Below are positions 37,595 to 46,298 of a stretch of 64,000 nt of DNA, piece after piece. Under the pieces are notes generated by a model. That model saw only the letters and a program-made list of their open reading frames with translations, ran no database searches and had not been told where the DNA came from. Position 1 is the stretch's first letter. Every line of letters starts with the position of its first letter. The position numbers and the translations under genes are program-made. The DNA comes from JAUIAI01 sp041396685. GTDB taxonomy: Bacteria; Pseudomonadota; Gammaproteobacteria; Burkholderiales; Burkholderiaceae_E. The stretch covers positions 1 to 64,000 of the forward strand of contig JAWKYD010000008.1 of the NCBI GenBank assembly GCA_041396685.1, given 5' to 3'.

Positions 37595-37906
37595 ATGGCC
37601 CTGGAGCTGCGCCCCAACTGTGAATACTGCGATCGCGATCTGCCGCCCGCGTCGGCGGAGGCGCGGATCTGTTCGTACGAGTGCACGTTCTGCGCCGATT
37701 GCGTGGCGACACGCCTGCGCAATGTCTGTCCGAACTGCGGCGGCGGTTTCATGCCCCGACCGATCCGGCCGCGCGTCGCACGGCGGCCGGGCGTCGGGCT
37801 CGATCACCAGCCGGCCTCGACGCAGCGTCGGGTGCTGAAACACCCGGCCGAGGATGTCGAGCGTTTCGTGGCGCAGGTGGCCGGGATCGCAGCGCAGGAT
37901 CGTTGA
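37595..37906 (+). CDS. DUF1272 zinc-ribbon-like protein
   Basis: The 103-residue product begins MALELRPNCEYCDRDLPPAS and continues ICSYECTFCADCVATRLRNVCPNCGGGF. Eight cysteines in CxxC pairs within the first 50 residues predict two zinc sites. This matches DUF1272 closely. Function is unknown. The last 50 residues are arginine-rich and then acidic, longer than the minimal domain. The gene ends 17 bases before the convergent acyl-CoA synthetase gene. Confidence 0.88.
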   Translation: MALELRPNCEYCDRDLPPASAEARICSYECTFCADCVATRLRNVCPNCGGGFMPRPIRPRVARRPGVGLDHQPASTQRRVLKHPAEDVERFVAQVAGIAAQDR

Positions 37907-37912
37907 ATCGTT

Positions 37913-37936
37913 CCAGCCGCCGCTTACTGCGGCTGG
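37913..37936. terminator. Hairpin between convergent genes
   Basis: CCAGCCGC and GCGGCTGG form an 8-base stem around an 8-base loop. It overlaps the stop of the minus-strand acyl-CoA synthetase gene and could end transcripts from both sides. No U-tract is seen. Confidence 0.35.
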
Positions 37937-39888
37937 CCGACCGATGGCGCCAGCGCGCGCAGCGCCTCGATCGATTCCGGGTTCACCAGCGACGACACGT
38001 CGCCCACCGGCTGGTCGAGCAGCGCCGAGCGGATCACCCGGCGCATGATCTTGAGATTGCGAGTCTTGGGTAGATCGCTGACGAACAGGATGCGCTGCGG
38101 CTTGAACGGCACGCCCAGACCCTGCACGACCGCCGCCGACAACACCTGCGCCTGTGCATCGCCAGCCGGTGCGCGCGGTACGCAGACGCAGACGATCGCG
38201 GTTCCCTTGACCGGATGCGGCACGCCGATTGCTGCGGCCTCCACCAGCAACGAGGTTCCCATCAGCAGGCTCTCGATCTCGGCCGGCCCCGTGCGCTTGC
38301 CGGCAATCTTGAGGGTGTCGTCCGAGCGCCCGTGCACGGTCCACATGCCGTCCGCGTCGCGGCTGGCGAAGTCGCCGTGCAGCCAGACGCCGGGCAGCTT
38401 GCGCCAGTAGCTGTCGAGGTAGCGTTCGCGGTCTTGCCACAGTGACTGGGTGAGGCCGATCGGGGTGGCGCGCATGATCAACTCGCCGACCTCGCCAGGC
38501 CCGACCGAACGGCCGTTCTCGTCGACCACATCGGCCGACGAACCCGGCACCGGACCGCCGAACGTGCATGGCTTCAACGGATGCAGGACCGTGCCGACCA
38601 GGATCGCGCACATCTCGGTGCCACCCGAGAAATTGAGCAAGGGCAGACGGCTCTTGCCGACCACGCCGAACAACCAGTTCCAGGCGTCCGGCGTCCACGG
38701 CTCGCCGGTGGAGGTGAACAACCGCAGGCTGGAGAGATCGCGTTCGTTGACCTGCGCGTCGCCGCGCGGCATCAGGGAGCGGATCGTGGTCGGCGCCACG
38801 CCGAGATAACTCACGCGGTGGCGCTCGACCAGACGCCAGAGACGGTCGGGCTCGGGATAATCCGGCGCGCCTTCGATCAGCACGATCGTGGCACGGGTGA
38901 GCAGGCTGCCGAATACCAGCAACGGGCCGACCAGCCAGCCCATGTCCGACATCCACAGAAAGCGGTCGCCGGCCTTCAGGTCCATGCAGAGTCCCAGATC
39001 GAGCACCATCTTGAGCGGAAAACCGCAGTGGGTGTGCACGACACCCTTGGGCTTGCCGGTAGTGCCCGACGTGTACACGAGCAGGAAGGGGCTGTCGGCG
39101 GGCATTTCCTCGGTGGCCACGGCCGCCGGATCGGCCGGCGCGTCGGCGCACAGCGTCGCCCAGTCGTGGTCGCGGCCGGCGAGCCAGTCGACGTCCAGGC
39201 CGGCGTGCCGCAGCACGATCTGGTGGCGAACGCCGGGGCTGGCGGCCAGCGCCGCGTCGGCAATCGGTTTGGCCGCCACCATCCGTCCGCGCCGCGACGA
39301 GCCATCCACCGTGACCAGCGCGACGGCGCCCGAATCGTTCAGGCGCTGAGCGATCGCGTCGGCGCCAAAGCCCGAGAACAGCGGCATCACGATGGCACCG
39401 AGGCGGGCCACGGCAAGCATCGTGACCGCCGCTTCGGGGAGGTTGGGCAAATACATGCCGACCACGTCGCCGCGTCCGATGCCCAGCTTGCGCAGACCCC
39501 AGGCGAGTACCGCCGACCGACGATCGAGCTCGGCGATGGACAGATGCAGGATGCTGCCGTCCTCGCCCTCCCAGACCATCGCCTCTCGCTCGGCGTCGGC
39601 CGTGCCGCGCCAGACGTCGAGACAGTTGTAGGTGACATTGGTCGTGCCGTCGACACACCAGTGCGGGAAGGGCAGGCCCTCGGAGAGATCGAGAACCGTC
39701 GTGTAGGGCTTGAAGAAACGATAGCCGGCGTAGGCGATCAGGGCCTCGTGGAACCAGTGGGGATCAGCGCTGGCGCGCGCATTCAGCGCATCGAAACCGG
39801 TCAGGCCGTGGGACCGCAGGAACGCGGTGAGGTTTGCCCGTTCGATCGTGGTGGCATCGGGGCGCCAGACGATTTCAGACTCGGCCAT
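37924..39888 (-). CDS. AMP-forming acyl-CoA synthetase (acetyl/propionyl/acetoacetyl-type)
   Basis: The enzyme activates a short carboxylic acid to its CoA thioester via an acyl-AMP. The 654-residue product has the N-terminal ACAS-like cap (PHWCVDGTTNVTYNCLDVW), the P-loop-like motif LVYTSGTTGKPKGVVHTH, the ATP motif in FSGGTEM, the hinge WLHGDFASRDADGMW, and the catalytic lysine segment DLPKTRNLKIMRRVIR near the C-terminus. In acetyl-CoA synthetase the last segment is KTRSGKIMRR, so this is a relative with one substitution. Substrate is uncertain. Confidence 0.88.
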   Translation of the reverse strand: MAESEIVWRPDATTIERANLTAFLRSHGLTGFDALNARASADPHWFHEALIAYAGYRFFKPYTTVLDLSEGLPFPHWCVDGTTNVTYNCLDVWRGTADAEREAMVWEGEDGSILHLSIAELDRRSAVLAWGLRKLGIGRGDVVGMYLPNLPEAAVTMLAVARLGAIVMPLFSGFGADAIAQRLNDSGAVALVTVDGSSRRGRMVAAKPIADAALAASPGVRHQIVLRHAGLDVDWLAGRDHDWATLCADAPADPAAVATEEMPADSPFLLVYTSGTTGKPKGVVHTHCGFPLKMVLDLGLCMDLKAGDRFLWMSDMGWLVGPLLVFGSLLTRATIVLIEGAPDYPEPDRLWRLVERHRVSYLGVAPTTIRSLMPRGDAQVNERDLSSLRLFTSTGEPWTPDAWNWLFGVVGKSRLPLLNFSGGTEMCAILVGTVLHPLKPCTFGGPVPGSSADVVDENGRSVGPGEVGELIMRATPIGLTQSLWQDRERYLDSYWRKLPGVWLHGDFASRDADGMWTVHGRSDDTLKIAGKRTGPAEIESLLMGTSLLVEAAAIGVPHPVKGTAIVCVCVPRAPAGDAQAQVLSAAVVQGLGVPFKPQRILFVSDLPKTRNLKIMRRVIRSALLDQPVGDVSSLVNPESIEALRALAPSVGQPQ

Positions 39889-39971
39889 GCGGTTCTCCCA
39901 GGATCACCGCGGTCGCGGCCGTGATCGCGCGGACCACGCCGGGGCGTGATCCGCGCGCCGCCTGCGGCGGG

Positions 39972-41084
39972 TCAGTTCGTGGTTTCGCCTTTCTCGAACA
40001 CCAGGTTCGCGCGACCGACGATCAGCGGATCGATCGGTGCGATGCGTTCGATGTCCTTGCCCTTGTAGGGCATCTTGTGCAGAAGATAGCGCATCGCGTT
40101 CAGGCGCGCGCGCTTCTTGCAGTCGGACTTGATCACGATCCACGGCGCGTCGGTGGTGTCGGTATGGAAGAACATCGCCTCCTTCGCGCGTGTGTATTCC
40201 TCCCACTTGTCGAGCGATGCGAGGTCGACCGGGCTGAGTTTCCATTGCTTGAGAGGATGTACCTTGCGCGCCTTGAAGCGCTGGCGCTGCTCGTCCTGGC
40301 TGACCGAGAACCAGAACTTCACGAGGTTGATGTTGCTGTGCACCAGATGGCGCTCGAACTCGGGCGCCTGGCGAAAGAACTCCAGATACTCGTCGTTGTT
40401 GCAGAAGCCCATGACCCGCTCGACTCCGGCCCGGTTGTACCAGGAGCGATCGAACAGCACGATTTCACCGGCCGTCGGCAGGTGCTCGACATAGCGTTGG
40501 AAGTACCACTGGCCGCGTTCGGTCTCGGTGGGTTTCTCGAGCGCGACCACGCGCGCGCCGCGCGGATTCAGATGCTCCATGAAGCGTTTGATCGCGCCGC
40601 CCTTGCCGGCGGCGTCGCGCCCTTCGAACAGAATCACCATGCGGCGCTGTTCTTCCTTGATCCAGGCCTGCAGCTTGAGCAACTCGACCTGCAGTTCGTA
40701 CTTTTGAGCCTCGTAGCGACGGCGTGACATGCGATTCTTGTACGGATAGCCGCCCTCGCGCCAGTCGGGGTTCAACTCTTCGTCGGGGTCGGTCCTGCCG
40801 CGCTTGACGCGGCCGACCTTGTTTTGCAGCACCTCGCGCACGAGCGCGAGATCGTCCGCGGACGCATCCGATAGCAGTGCGTCGATGGCCTCGCGATGGC
40901 CGGTGTCGTCCGGTGCCTTGGCGCCGATGTCGGCGAGCACGGCGGCGCGCGACTCGGCCGTGCGCGCGGCGGCATGGGACAACGCCTCCTGGCGCGCCTC
41001 GGTGGCATTTTCGGCGGGCGCGCGGCCGATCGGTTCGACCGGGTCGCGAAGATCCGATACGGTGCGTGTAGATGGCTTGTTCAC
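39972..41084 (-). CDS. ppk2: Polyphosphate kinase 2 (PPK2 family)
   Basis: PPK2 enzymes transfer phosphate between polyphosphate and nucleotides. The 370-residue product starts at a GTG (41084) preceded by GAAGGAG. Frames extend upstream to an ATG at 41147, but the GTG has the better ribosome-binding site. Walker A FEGRDAAGKGG is at residues 153-163. The lid segment is EKPTETERGQWYFQRYVEHLP, and Walker B is EIVLFDRSWYNRAG (207-220). One kinase domain follows a charged, alanine-rich extension of about 110 residues. Family members with one domain usually phosphorylate NDP or NMP. Confidence 0.93.
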   Translation of the reverse strand: MNKPSTRTVSDLRDPVEPIGRAPAENATEARQEALSHAAARTAESRAAVLADIGAKAPDDTGHREAIDALLSDASADDLALVREVLQNKVGRVKRGRTDPDEELNPDWREGGYPYKNRMSRRRYEAQKYELQVELLKLQAWIKEEQRRMVILFEGRDAAGKGGAIKRFMEHLNPRGARVVALEKPTETERGQWYFQRYVEHLPTAGEIVLFDRSWYNRAGVERVMGFCNNDEYLEFFRQAPEFERHLVHSNINLVKFWFSVSQDEQRQRFKARKVHPLKQWKLSPVDLASLDKWEEYTRAKEAMFFHTDTTDAPWIVIKSDCKKRARLNAMRYLLHKMPYKGKDIERIAPIDPLIVGRANLVFEKGETTN

Positions 41085-41371
41085 GGGGGCTCCTTCTCGA
41101 TTGCTACACCCCATTCTCACGCCGTGTACCGCACCGCCGCAAGGCACCCGGCGACCGTCCGGGCGGCATTGCGGCGCCGTGCGGTGGCCCGCGGCCGGTA
41201 ATCGCCGGTTTCTTGACCGCGATCAATTCCGTCGCCGGGCAGCCGGCCGCTATCGGTATCATCGAACCCGGAGCGGGCCATCGCGGTTGCCGAGGTCCTG
41301 CATCTCGCGAGTCGGCTCGCGAAACCGGCTCCACTGTCGCACCGGCTTACCGTGGTCCACCAGGAGACAAG

Positions 41372-42367
41372 ATGTCCGACGCCGAAGTCGCGGCCCGCTG
41401 GGGCGCCAAGCTCGAAACCCAGTCGCTTGGTGAGGTCGATCTGCGGTTCGCATCGGCCGGCAGCGGCCCGCTGGTGATTCTCGTCCACGGCTTTCCGGAA
41501 AGCTGGTATTCATGGCGCCACCAGTTCGGGCCGCTGGCTGAGGCCGGCTACCGGGTGGTGGCACCCGATGTCCGGGGCTACGGCGGATCGTCGCGGCCCG
41601 GGGCCGTGGAGGCCTACGATCTCGAGCATCTGACCGGCGACATGCGGGCGCTCGCCGACCATCTCTCCCCGCGCGAGCCGGCGGTGATCGTCGGCCACGA
41701 CTGGGGCGCACCGATCGCCTGGCACACGGCCTGGTTGCATCCGCAACGATTCCGTGCGGTGGCAGGGCTGTCCGTGCCGCACGTGGCACCTGGCGAGCTG
41801 CCCGGCATCGAGGTGTTCAAGCGGGTGTTCACCGACAAGGGCCGCTTCTTCTACATGGTCTACTTCCAGGACGAGGGGGTGGCCGAGGCGGAGCTCGAGG
41901 CAGACCCGCCGCGCTCGCTGCGTCTGTTCTACTCGGCGCTCGGTGGTGATGCGCCCAAAGGGACCTGGCCGACCGACAAGCCGCACGGCGCGCGTCTGTT
42001 CGACGGCATGGTCGAACCCGCGATGCCGAGGTCCTGGTTCGATGCCGATGATCTCGCTTACTACACGAGTCAGTTCGAGCGCTCCGGTTTTCGCGGCCCT
42101 CTGAACCGCTATCGCAACTTCGCGCGCGACCACGCCTGGTTGCGCGCGCAGGGCGACGCGATCGTGCGCCAGCCCAGTCTCTATGTGATCGGCGATCGCG
42201 ACCTCGTCAAGCCCATGTACCCGGCCGGGCCGGTCGAGTCGATGCGTCCGTTCGTCACCGACTTGCGCGGCGCGCACGAGCTCACGGACTGTGGACACTG
42301 GACCCAGCAGGAGCGGCCGGCCGAAGTCAACCGTCTGCTGATCAACTGGCTGGCGAGCCTGCCATGA
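41372..42367 (+). CDS. Alpha/beta hydrolase, epoxide hydrolase-like
   Basis: The 331-residue cytoplasmic protein has the oxyanion motif HGFPESWYSWRHQ (residues 39-51), the nucleophile elbow VGHDWGAPIAW with aspartate D110, and a catalytic histidine in DCGHWTQQERP near residue 310. Aspartate as nucleophile and HGFPESW are typical of soluble epoxide hydrolases, though haloalkane and fluoroacetate dehalogenases share them. The ATG at 41372 follows AGGAGAC. The 287 bases upstream contain no other gene. It shares a 4-base overlap with the TfoX-N gene. Confidence 0.9.
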   Translation: MSDAEVAARWGAKLETQSLGEVDLRFASAGSGPLVILVHGFPESWYSWRHQFGPLAEAGYRVVAPDVRGYGGSSRPGAVEAYDLEHLTGDMRALADHLSPREPAVIVGHDWGAPIAWHTAWLHPQRFRAVAGLSVPHVAPGELPGIEVFKRVFTDKGRFFYMVYFQDEGVAEAELEADPPRSLRLFYSALGGDAPKGTWPTDKPHGARLFDGMVEPAMPRSWFDADDLAYYTSQFERSGFRGPLNRYRNFARDHAWLRAQGDAIVRQPSLYVIGDRDLVKPMYPAGPVESMRPFVTDLRGAHELTDCGHWTQQERPAEVNRLLINWLASLP

Positions 42368-42813
42368 GCGAGTTCGCCGATCATCTGCACGAGCTCCTCG
42401 CCGGTTTCGGTGCGGTCGACATCCGCCGGATGTTCGGTGGTCAGGGCGTGTTTCGCGACGGGCTGATGTTCGGCCTGATCGCCGACGACGTGCTCTACCT
42501 GAAGACCGACGCCGCCAACCTCGCGCAGTTCGAGGCGCTGGACCTCGAGCCGTTCAGCTATGTGCGTCAGGGGCGCGTGGCCAGCCTGTCGTATCGGCGT
42601 GCGCCCGATGTCTGCCTCGAGGATCGGCAGCAGGCCGTGCATTGGGCGCAGCTCGCGTTCGATGCGGCATTGCGCGCCCGTAAACCCGCTGCACGGAAAC
42701 CGTCGGCCAAAGCCGCCATCACGCCGGTTCGGGTTGCGCCCGCCCGGCCGGCGGCCGCAGGCGCGAAGCCGGCCACCACCAGCCGCACCGACAAGTCTGG
42801 AAAACGCCGATGA
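42364..42813 (+). CDS. TfoX N-terminal domain protein with basic Lys/Ala/Pro tail
   Basis: The 149-residue product has a TfoX-N domain in residues 1-105 (HELLAGFGAVDIRRMFGGQGVFRDGLMFGLI, typical of the family). Residues 106-149 form a low-complexity tail with repeated RKP, AKAA and APA units and no hydrophobic core. It resembles histone H1-like or nucleoid-protein tails. The TfoX C-terminal domain known from competence regulators is absent. It overlaps both neighbours by 4 bases, so the four genes 41372-43998 probably form one operon. Confidence 0.88.
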   Translation: MSEFADHLHELLAGFGAVDIRRMFGGQGVFRDGLMFGLIADDVLYLKTDAANLAQFEALDLEPFSYVRQGRVASLSYRRAPDVCLEDRQQAVHWAQLAFDAALRARKPAARKPSAKAAITPVRVAPARPAAAGAKPATTSRTDKSGKRR

Positions 42814-43205
42814 CGCCGATCGAACGCACACTCGAGCGCTGGCACACCACGCTGGCCGGTAAGGACGCCGAAGGCCTCGATGCGCTGCTTGCCGACGACG
42901 CGGTGTTCGTCTCGCCGGTCGTGCACACGCCGCAGCGCGGCAAGGCGATCACCAAGGCCTATCTGGCCGCCGCGCTGCAGGTGTTCGGCCAGCCATCGTT
43001 TCGCTATCTGGACGAGATCGTCGGCGCGCATCGTGCGGTGCTCGAATTCTCGCTCGAGATCGAAGGTGTCGAGATCAATGGCGTCGACATGATCACGGTG
43101 AACGAGCGTGGCGAGATCACCGAGTTCAAGGTCATGATCCGCCCGCTGAAGGCGATCCAACTCATCCATCGCATGATGGGCGAGATGCTCGCGCGGCGCG
43201 CCTGA
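42810..43205 (+). CDS. SnoaL-like/NTF2-fold protein
   Basis: The 131-residue product begins MTPIERTLERWHTTLAGKD and contains LDALLADDAVFVSPVVHTPQRGKAITKAYL, the common SnoaL-like pattern of a helix followed by a beta sheet pocket. Such proteins are small-molecule-binding or isomerase-like. No catalytic residues can be assigned. It overlaps the TfoX-N gene by 4 bases and precedes the GNAT gene by 13 bases. Confidence 0.82.
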   Translation: MTPIERTLERWHTTLAGKDAEGLDALLADDAVFVSPVVHTPQRGKAITKAYLAAALQVFGQPSFRYLDEIVGAHRAVLEFSLEIEGVEINGVDMITVNERGEITEFKVMIRPLKAIQLIHRMMGEMLARRA

Positions 43206-43218
43206 GCGGGTCGATTCC

Positions 43219-43998
43219 ATGGTTTCCGAGCGTGCGTCGGAGCCGGTTGGGAAAGGCCGGTCGACGGGAGTCGAGTCGAAGCCCTCGGCAAACGGCGACG
43301 GTGCCAGCGGCTGGACGATCGAGCCGGCGACGAAGGAATGCTGCCGCGAACTCGGCGAACTGGCCTTACGTTCGAAGGCCGTCTGGGGATACGACGACGA
43401 TTTCATGCGCGCCTGCGCCGACGAGCTGGCCGTCGATCCACGCCATGTCGCCGACCCGGCATGGACGATCGAACTCGCGCGCGACGAAACGAATCTGCTT
43501 GGCTTCGTGGCGGTCTCGTTCGATGCGCAGCCGGCCGAACTGGAAGCGATGTTCGTCGCCCCCGAGGCACTCGGGCGCCGACTCGGCGAACACCTGATGA
43601 CCCGCGCCCTCGTGGCCTGCGCCCGCCGTGGCCGGTCCTCGCTGTCGATCCAGAGCGATCCCAATGCCGAGGACTTCTATTGCCGCATGGGCGCCGTCAG
43701 GGTGGGCCGGCAGGAGTCGGCCAGCATCGCCGGCCGCTTTCTGCCGCGGCTGGTGTTGCCATTGGAGGCGATGACGATCGGCAGCCGGACGCATGCGCTG
43801 TGGATCCGCCCGGTTTCCCGATCGATCTGTGGTGCCGGCATGGAAGTGCTCGTCGATGGCCGGGTCATCGGACGATTGGACACCCCGTCGACAGACGGGG
43901 CTGCCGATTCCTGCGTCGTCGATTGGCCGGGGGGCGCTGCCATCGCCGCCCGGATCGACGGCCTGCGATCGCGCCGTGTCGGGCTCGCGCACGAATGA
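43219..43998 (+). CDS. GNAT-family acetyltransferase with extra C-terminal domain
   Basis: The 259-residue product has a disordered start of about 28 residues, then a GNAT domain (about 29-175). AMFVAPEALGRRLGEHLMTRAL holds the acetyl-CoA-binding loop, where the usual Q/RxxGxG/A is altered to ALGRRLG. DPNAEDFYCRMGAVRVG is the typical last GNAT strand and helix. Residues about 185-259 form a second beta-rich part with no match I recognise. Substrate unknown. Its stop codon overlaps the A-tract of the opposite-strand terminator. Confidence 0.8.
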   Translation: MVSERASEPVGKGRSTGVESKPSANGDGASGWTIEPATKECCRELGELALRSKAVWGYDDDFMRACADELAVDPRHVADPAWTIELARDETNLLGFVAVSFDAQPAELEAMFVAPEALGRRLGEHLMTRALVACARRGRSSLSIQSDPNAEDFYCRMGAVRVGRQESASIAGRFLPRLVLPLEAMTIGSRTHALWIRPVSRSICGAGMEVLVDGRVIGRLDTPSTDGAADSCVVDWPGGAAIAARIDGLRSRRVGLAHE

Positions 43999-44029
43999 AA
44001 AATGCCGCCCGGGTACTCTCGGGCGGCAT
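43998..44029 (-). terminator. Rho-independent terminator of the TRAP binding-protein gene
   Basis: On the minus strand a 10-base stem (ATGCCGCCCG / CGGGCGGCAT) with an 8-base loop is followed by TTTTT. The A-tract of the plus strand begins within the stop codon of the GNAT gene. It ends transcription coming from 44056-45147. Confidence 0.85.
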
Positions 44030-44055
44030 GTCATGCTGGCAGGCGTGTTGCCCGA

Positions 44056-45147
44056 TCAGATTCCCAGCGCGGCATTGCGCTTGAGCGAGTAACTGATGTC
44101 CGACAGCTTCATCCAACTGGCCACCTGGTTGCGCGAGGCCTCGAAGCTCTCGTAGATCCGGTTGGCCAGGTCGCTGTGCTGACGGGTTTCGTCGAACACC
44201 TGGGTGGCCGCCTCGGCGAACGACTCGTAGATCTCGTCGCTGAACTCGCGCAGCTGCACGCCTTGCTCGTCGACCAGCTTCTTCAGGTAGGCACCGTTGT
44301 TGGCATTGCACTCGGCCATCATCAGGTGGGCCTCGTAGTTGGAGGCGGCCGTAATGATCGTGCGTTCGGTCTCGGTCAGGCCCTCCCACCAGGACTTGTT
44401 CAAGCCGAACGAGGTGAAGCCGCCCGGCTCGTGCATGCCCGGGTAGTAGTAGAACTTCGCGGCCTCGTAGAACTTCATGAAGTAGTCGTTCCACGGCCCC
44501 ACCCACTCGGTGGCGTCGATGGCACCGGAGACCAGGTTCTCATAGATCTGACCGCCGGGCAGCGATACCGGCGAGGCACCGACCTTGGCGAGGACGTCGC
44601 CGCCCAGACCCGGTATGCGCATCTTCAGGCCTTTGAGGTCTTCGGCCGTGTTGATCTCCTTGCGGAACCATCCGCCCATCTGCACGCCGGTGTTACCGCA
44701 GGGCATGCACTTCAGGCCGAAGCCACCGGCGAGTTCGTCCCACAGTTGCTGGCCGCCCTGGAAGTAGATCCACGAACCCATTTCGGTGTAGGTTTGCCCG
44801 AAGGGCACCGAGGTGAAGAACGAGAACCCGGGGTGCTTGCCCTTGAAGTAGTAGTCGGCCGAGGTGTAGGCCTGTGCATTGCCCGACGCAACCTCGTCGA
44901 ATACGTCAAAGCCGCCGACACGTTCGCCGGCCGCGAAATACTGGGCCTGGATCGAGCCGCCGGTGATCGCCGTGATGCGCTCGGCAAGACGCTGGGCGCT
45001 GGTGCCCAGACCGGGGAAGTCGCGCGGCCAACTCGAGACGATGACCATTTCTTTGCGCTTCTGGGCGATAGCGGGGGCTGCAATCACGCTGGCCGTCGCG
45101 CCGGCTCCGGTGACGGCTGCCGTTTTCAGGAATTTGCGTCTTTCCAT
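44056..45147 (-). CDS. TRAP transporter substrate-binding protein (DctP family), Tat-exported
   Basis: The 363-residue periplasmic protein begins MERRKFLKTAAVTGAGATA, a clear twin-arginine signal with the cleavage site near AAPAIA (about residue 26). The mature chain carries SSWPRDFPGLGTSAQRLAERITAITGGS and later the ligand segment GAIDATEWVGPWNDYFMKFYEAAKFYYYPG. These match the DctP subgroup that includes TakP-type binders of keto or hydroxy acids. No DctQ or DctM permease gene is adjacent. A -10-like TACACT lies upstream, on the minus strand at 45235-45230. The rest of the 299-base upstream region shows no gene. Confidence 0.92.
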   Translation of the reverse strand: MERRKFLKTAAVTGAGATASVIAAPAIAQKRKEMVIVSSWPRDFPGLGTSAQRLAERITAITGGSIQAQYFAAGERVGGFDVFDEVASGNAQAYTSADYYFKGKHPGFSFFTSVPFGQTYTEMGSWIYFQGGQQLWDELAGGFGLKCMPCGNTGVQMGGWFRKEINTAEDLKGLKMRIPGLGGDVLAKVGASPVSLPGGQIYENLVSGAIDATEWVGPWNDYFMKFYEAAKFYYYPGMHEPGGFTSFGLNKSWWEGLTETERTIITAASNYEAHLMMAECNANNGAYLKKLVDEQGVQLREFSDEIYESFAEAATQVFDETRQHSDLANRIYESFEASRNQVASWMKLSDISYSLKRNAALGI

Positions 45148-45446
45148 GGTGTGTCCTTGGTTTCAATCGTTGAGGGACCCCGACCGCTCCGGCGACAGCC
45201 GACGGGCGGCAAAGGCGGCTCCTCAAATGAGTGTAGAGCATTCATGCGGCGATGCTGGCCACTTCCGTCATACCTATGCGATCCTGATGGTCCAGATGGC
45301 AGATTCGCGAAGTTCTCGAATCCTTGCCCCGTCAACCCGACAACGGCGCGGGCCGGCCCTGCGATGACATCGGTGCCGGTCGGTCGCGTCGGTCCCCCTC
45401 GGCCGACCGAGCCGGGGCCGGCCACCACGATGCGCGCCGCGCCGAT

Positions 45447-46250
45447 ATGAGAACGAACGTCCCGACCACGATGCCGCACCCCCTGCGCCTGTCGGCCCGC
45501 CTGCTGGCCGCGATCCTGATCTCAACGGTCCTGTTGCTGCTCGGCCCGCTCAGTGTGCTGGCCTTCGGCACCCTGACGGCTCGCGACGCCTGGCTTCACG
45601 GCTCGCGTGAGTCCAGTGCCCAGTCTCCGTCGGCCGCCGCCCATCCGGGCGCCGTGGTGCAGGTGTTCGCGGCGCGTACGCTCGGATGGCGAGGCGCATT
45701 CGGGGTGCATACATGGATCGCCACCAAGCGTACCGGCGCGAGCAACTACGTCGTGCATCATGTGATCGGCTGGCGTCACTACTATGGTCGCCCGGCTCTG
45801 GTCAGCGCGGCAGGCACGCCCGACTTCCATTGGTTCGGCGCCCGCCCGATGCTGCTTGCGGATCATCGCGGCGAGGACGCACAGGCGATGATCGATGCCA
45901 TCGAGGCGGCAGTCGCCGAGTATCCGTACGCCGACAGCTATCGCGTCTGGCCCGGGCCGAACAGCAATACGTTCACAGCCTGGGTCGCGCGCCGGGTGCC
46001 GGGTCTGGTGCTCGATCTGCCGCCCAATGCGCTTGGCAAAGATTTTCTCGGCGAGGGCCGCGTGGTGGCGCGGATGCCCAGCGGCACCGGCTGGCAGGTG
46101 TCGCTGTTCGGGCTCGCAGGTCTGGGCGTCGCGCGCGTCGAGGGTATCGAGGTCAACCTGCTGGGCCTCGGTGCGGGCTTCGACCTCGACGACCTCGCAC
46201 TACGTCTGCCCGGTTTCGGCCGCGTGCCGCTGCTGCCCCGCGGTCGTTGA
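45447..46250 (+). CDS. DUF3750 family membrane-anchored protein
   Basis: The 267-residue product starts MRTNVPTTMPHPLRLSARLL with one N-terminal membrane segment (about residues 17-38). The rest, probably periplasmic, has VVQVFAARTLGWRGAFGVHTWIATKRTG, YVVHHVIGWRHYYGRPAL and WPGPNSNTFTAWVARRVPGL. These match DUF3750, which has an NlpC/P60-like look with conserved histidine and asparagine, but no activity is established. A later ATG at 45471 is possible. Codon use is like the neighbours. Confidence 0.82.
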   Translation: MRTNVPTTMPHPLRLSARLLAAILISTVLLLLGPLSVLAFGTLTARDAWLHGSRESSAQSPSAAAHPGAVVQVFAARTLGWRGAFGVHTWIATKRTGASNYVVHHVIGWRHYYGRPALVSAAGTPDFHWFGARPMLLADHRGEDAQAMIDAIEAAVAEYPYADSYRVWPGPNSNTFTAWVARRVPGLVLDLPPNALGKDFLGEGRVVARMPSGTGWQVSLFGLAGLGVARVEGIEVNLLGLGAGFDLDDLALRLPGFGRVPLLPRGR

Positions 46251-46298
46251 GCCGCGATTGGACGGCATCGTCGGACCGGTCCGATGGTCGGCGGCCTG

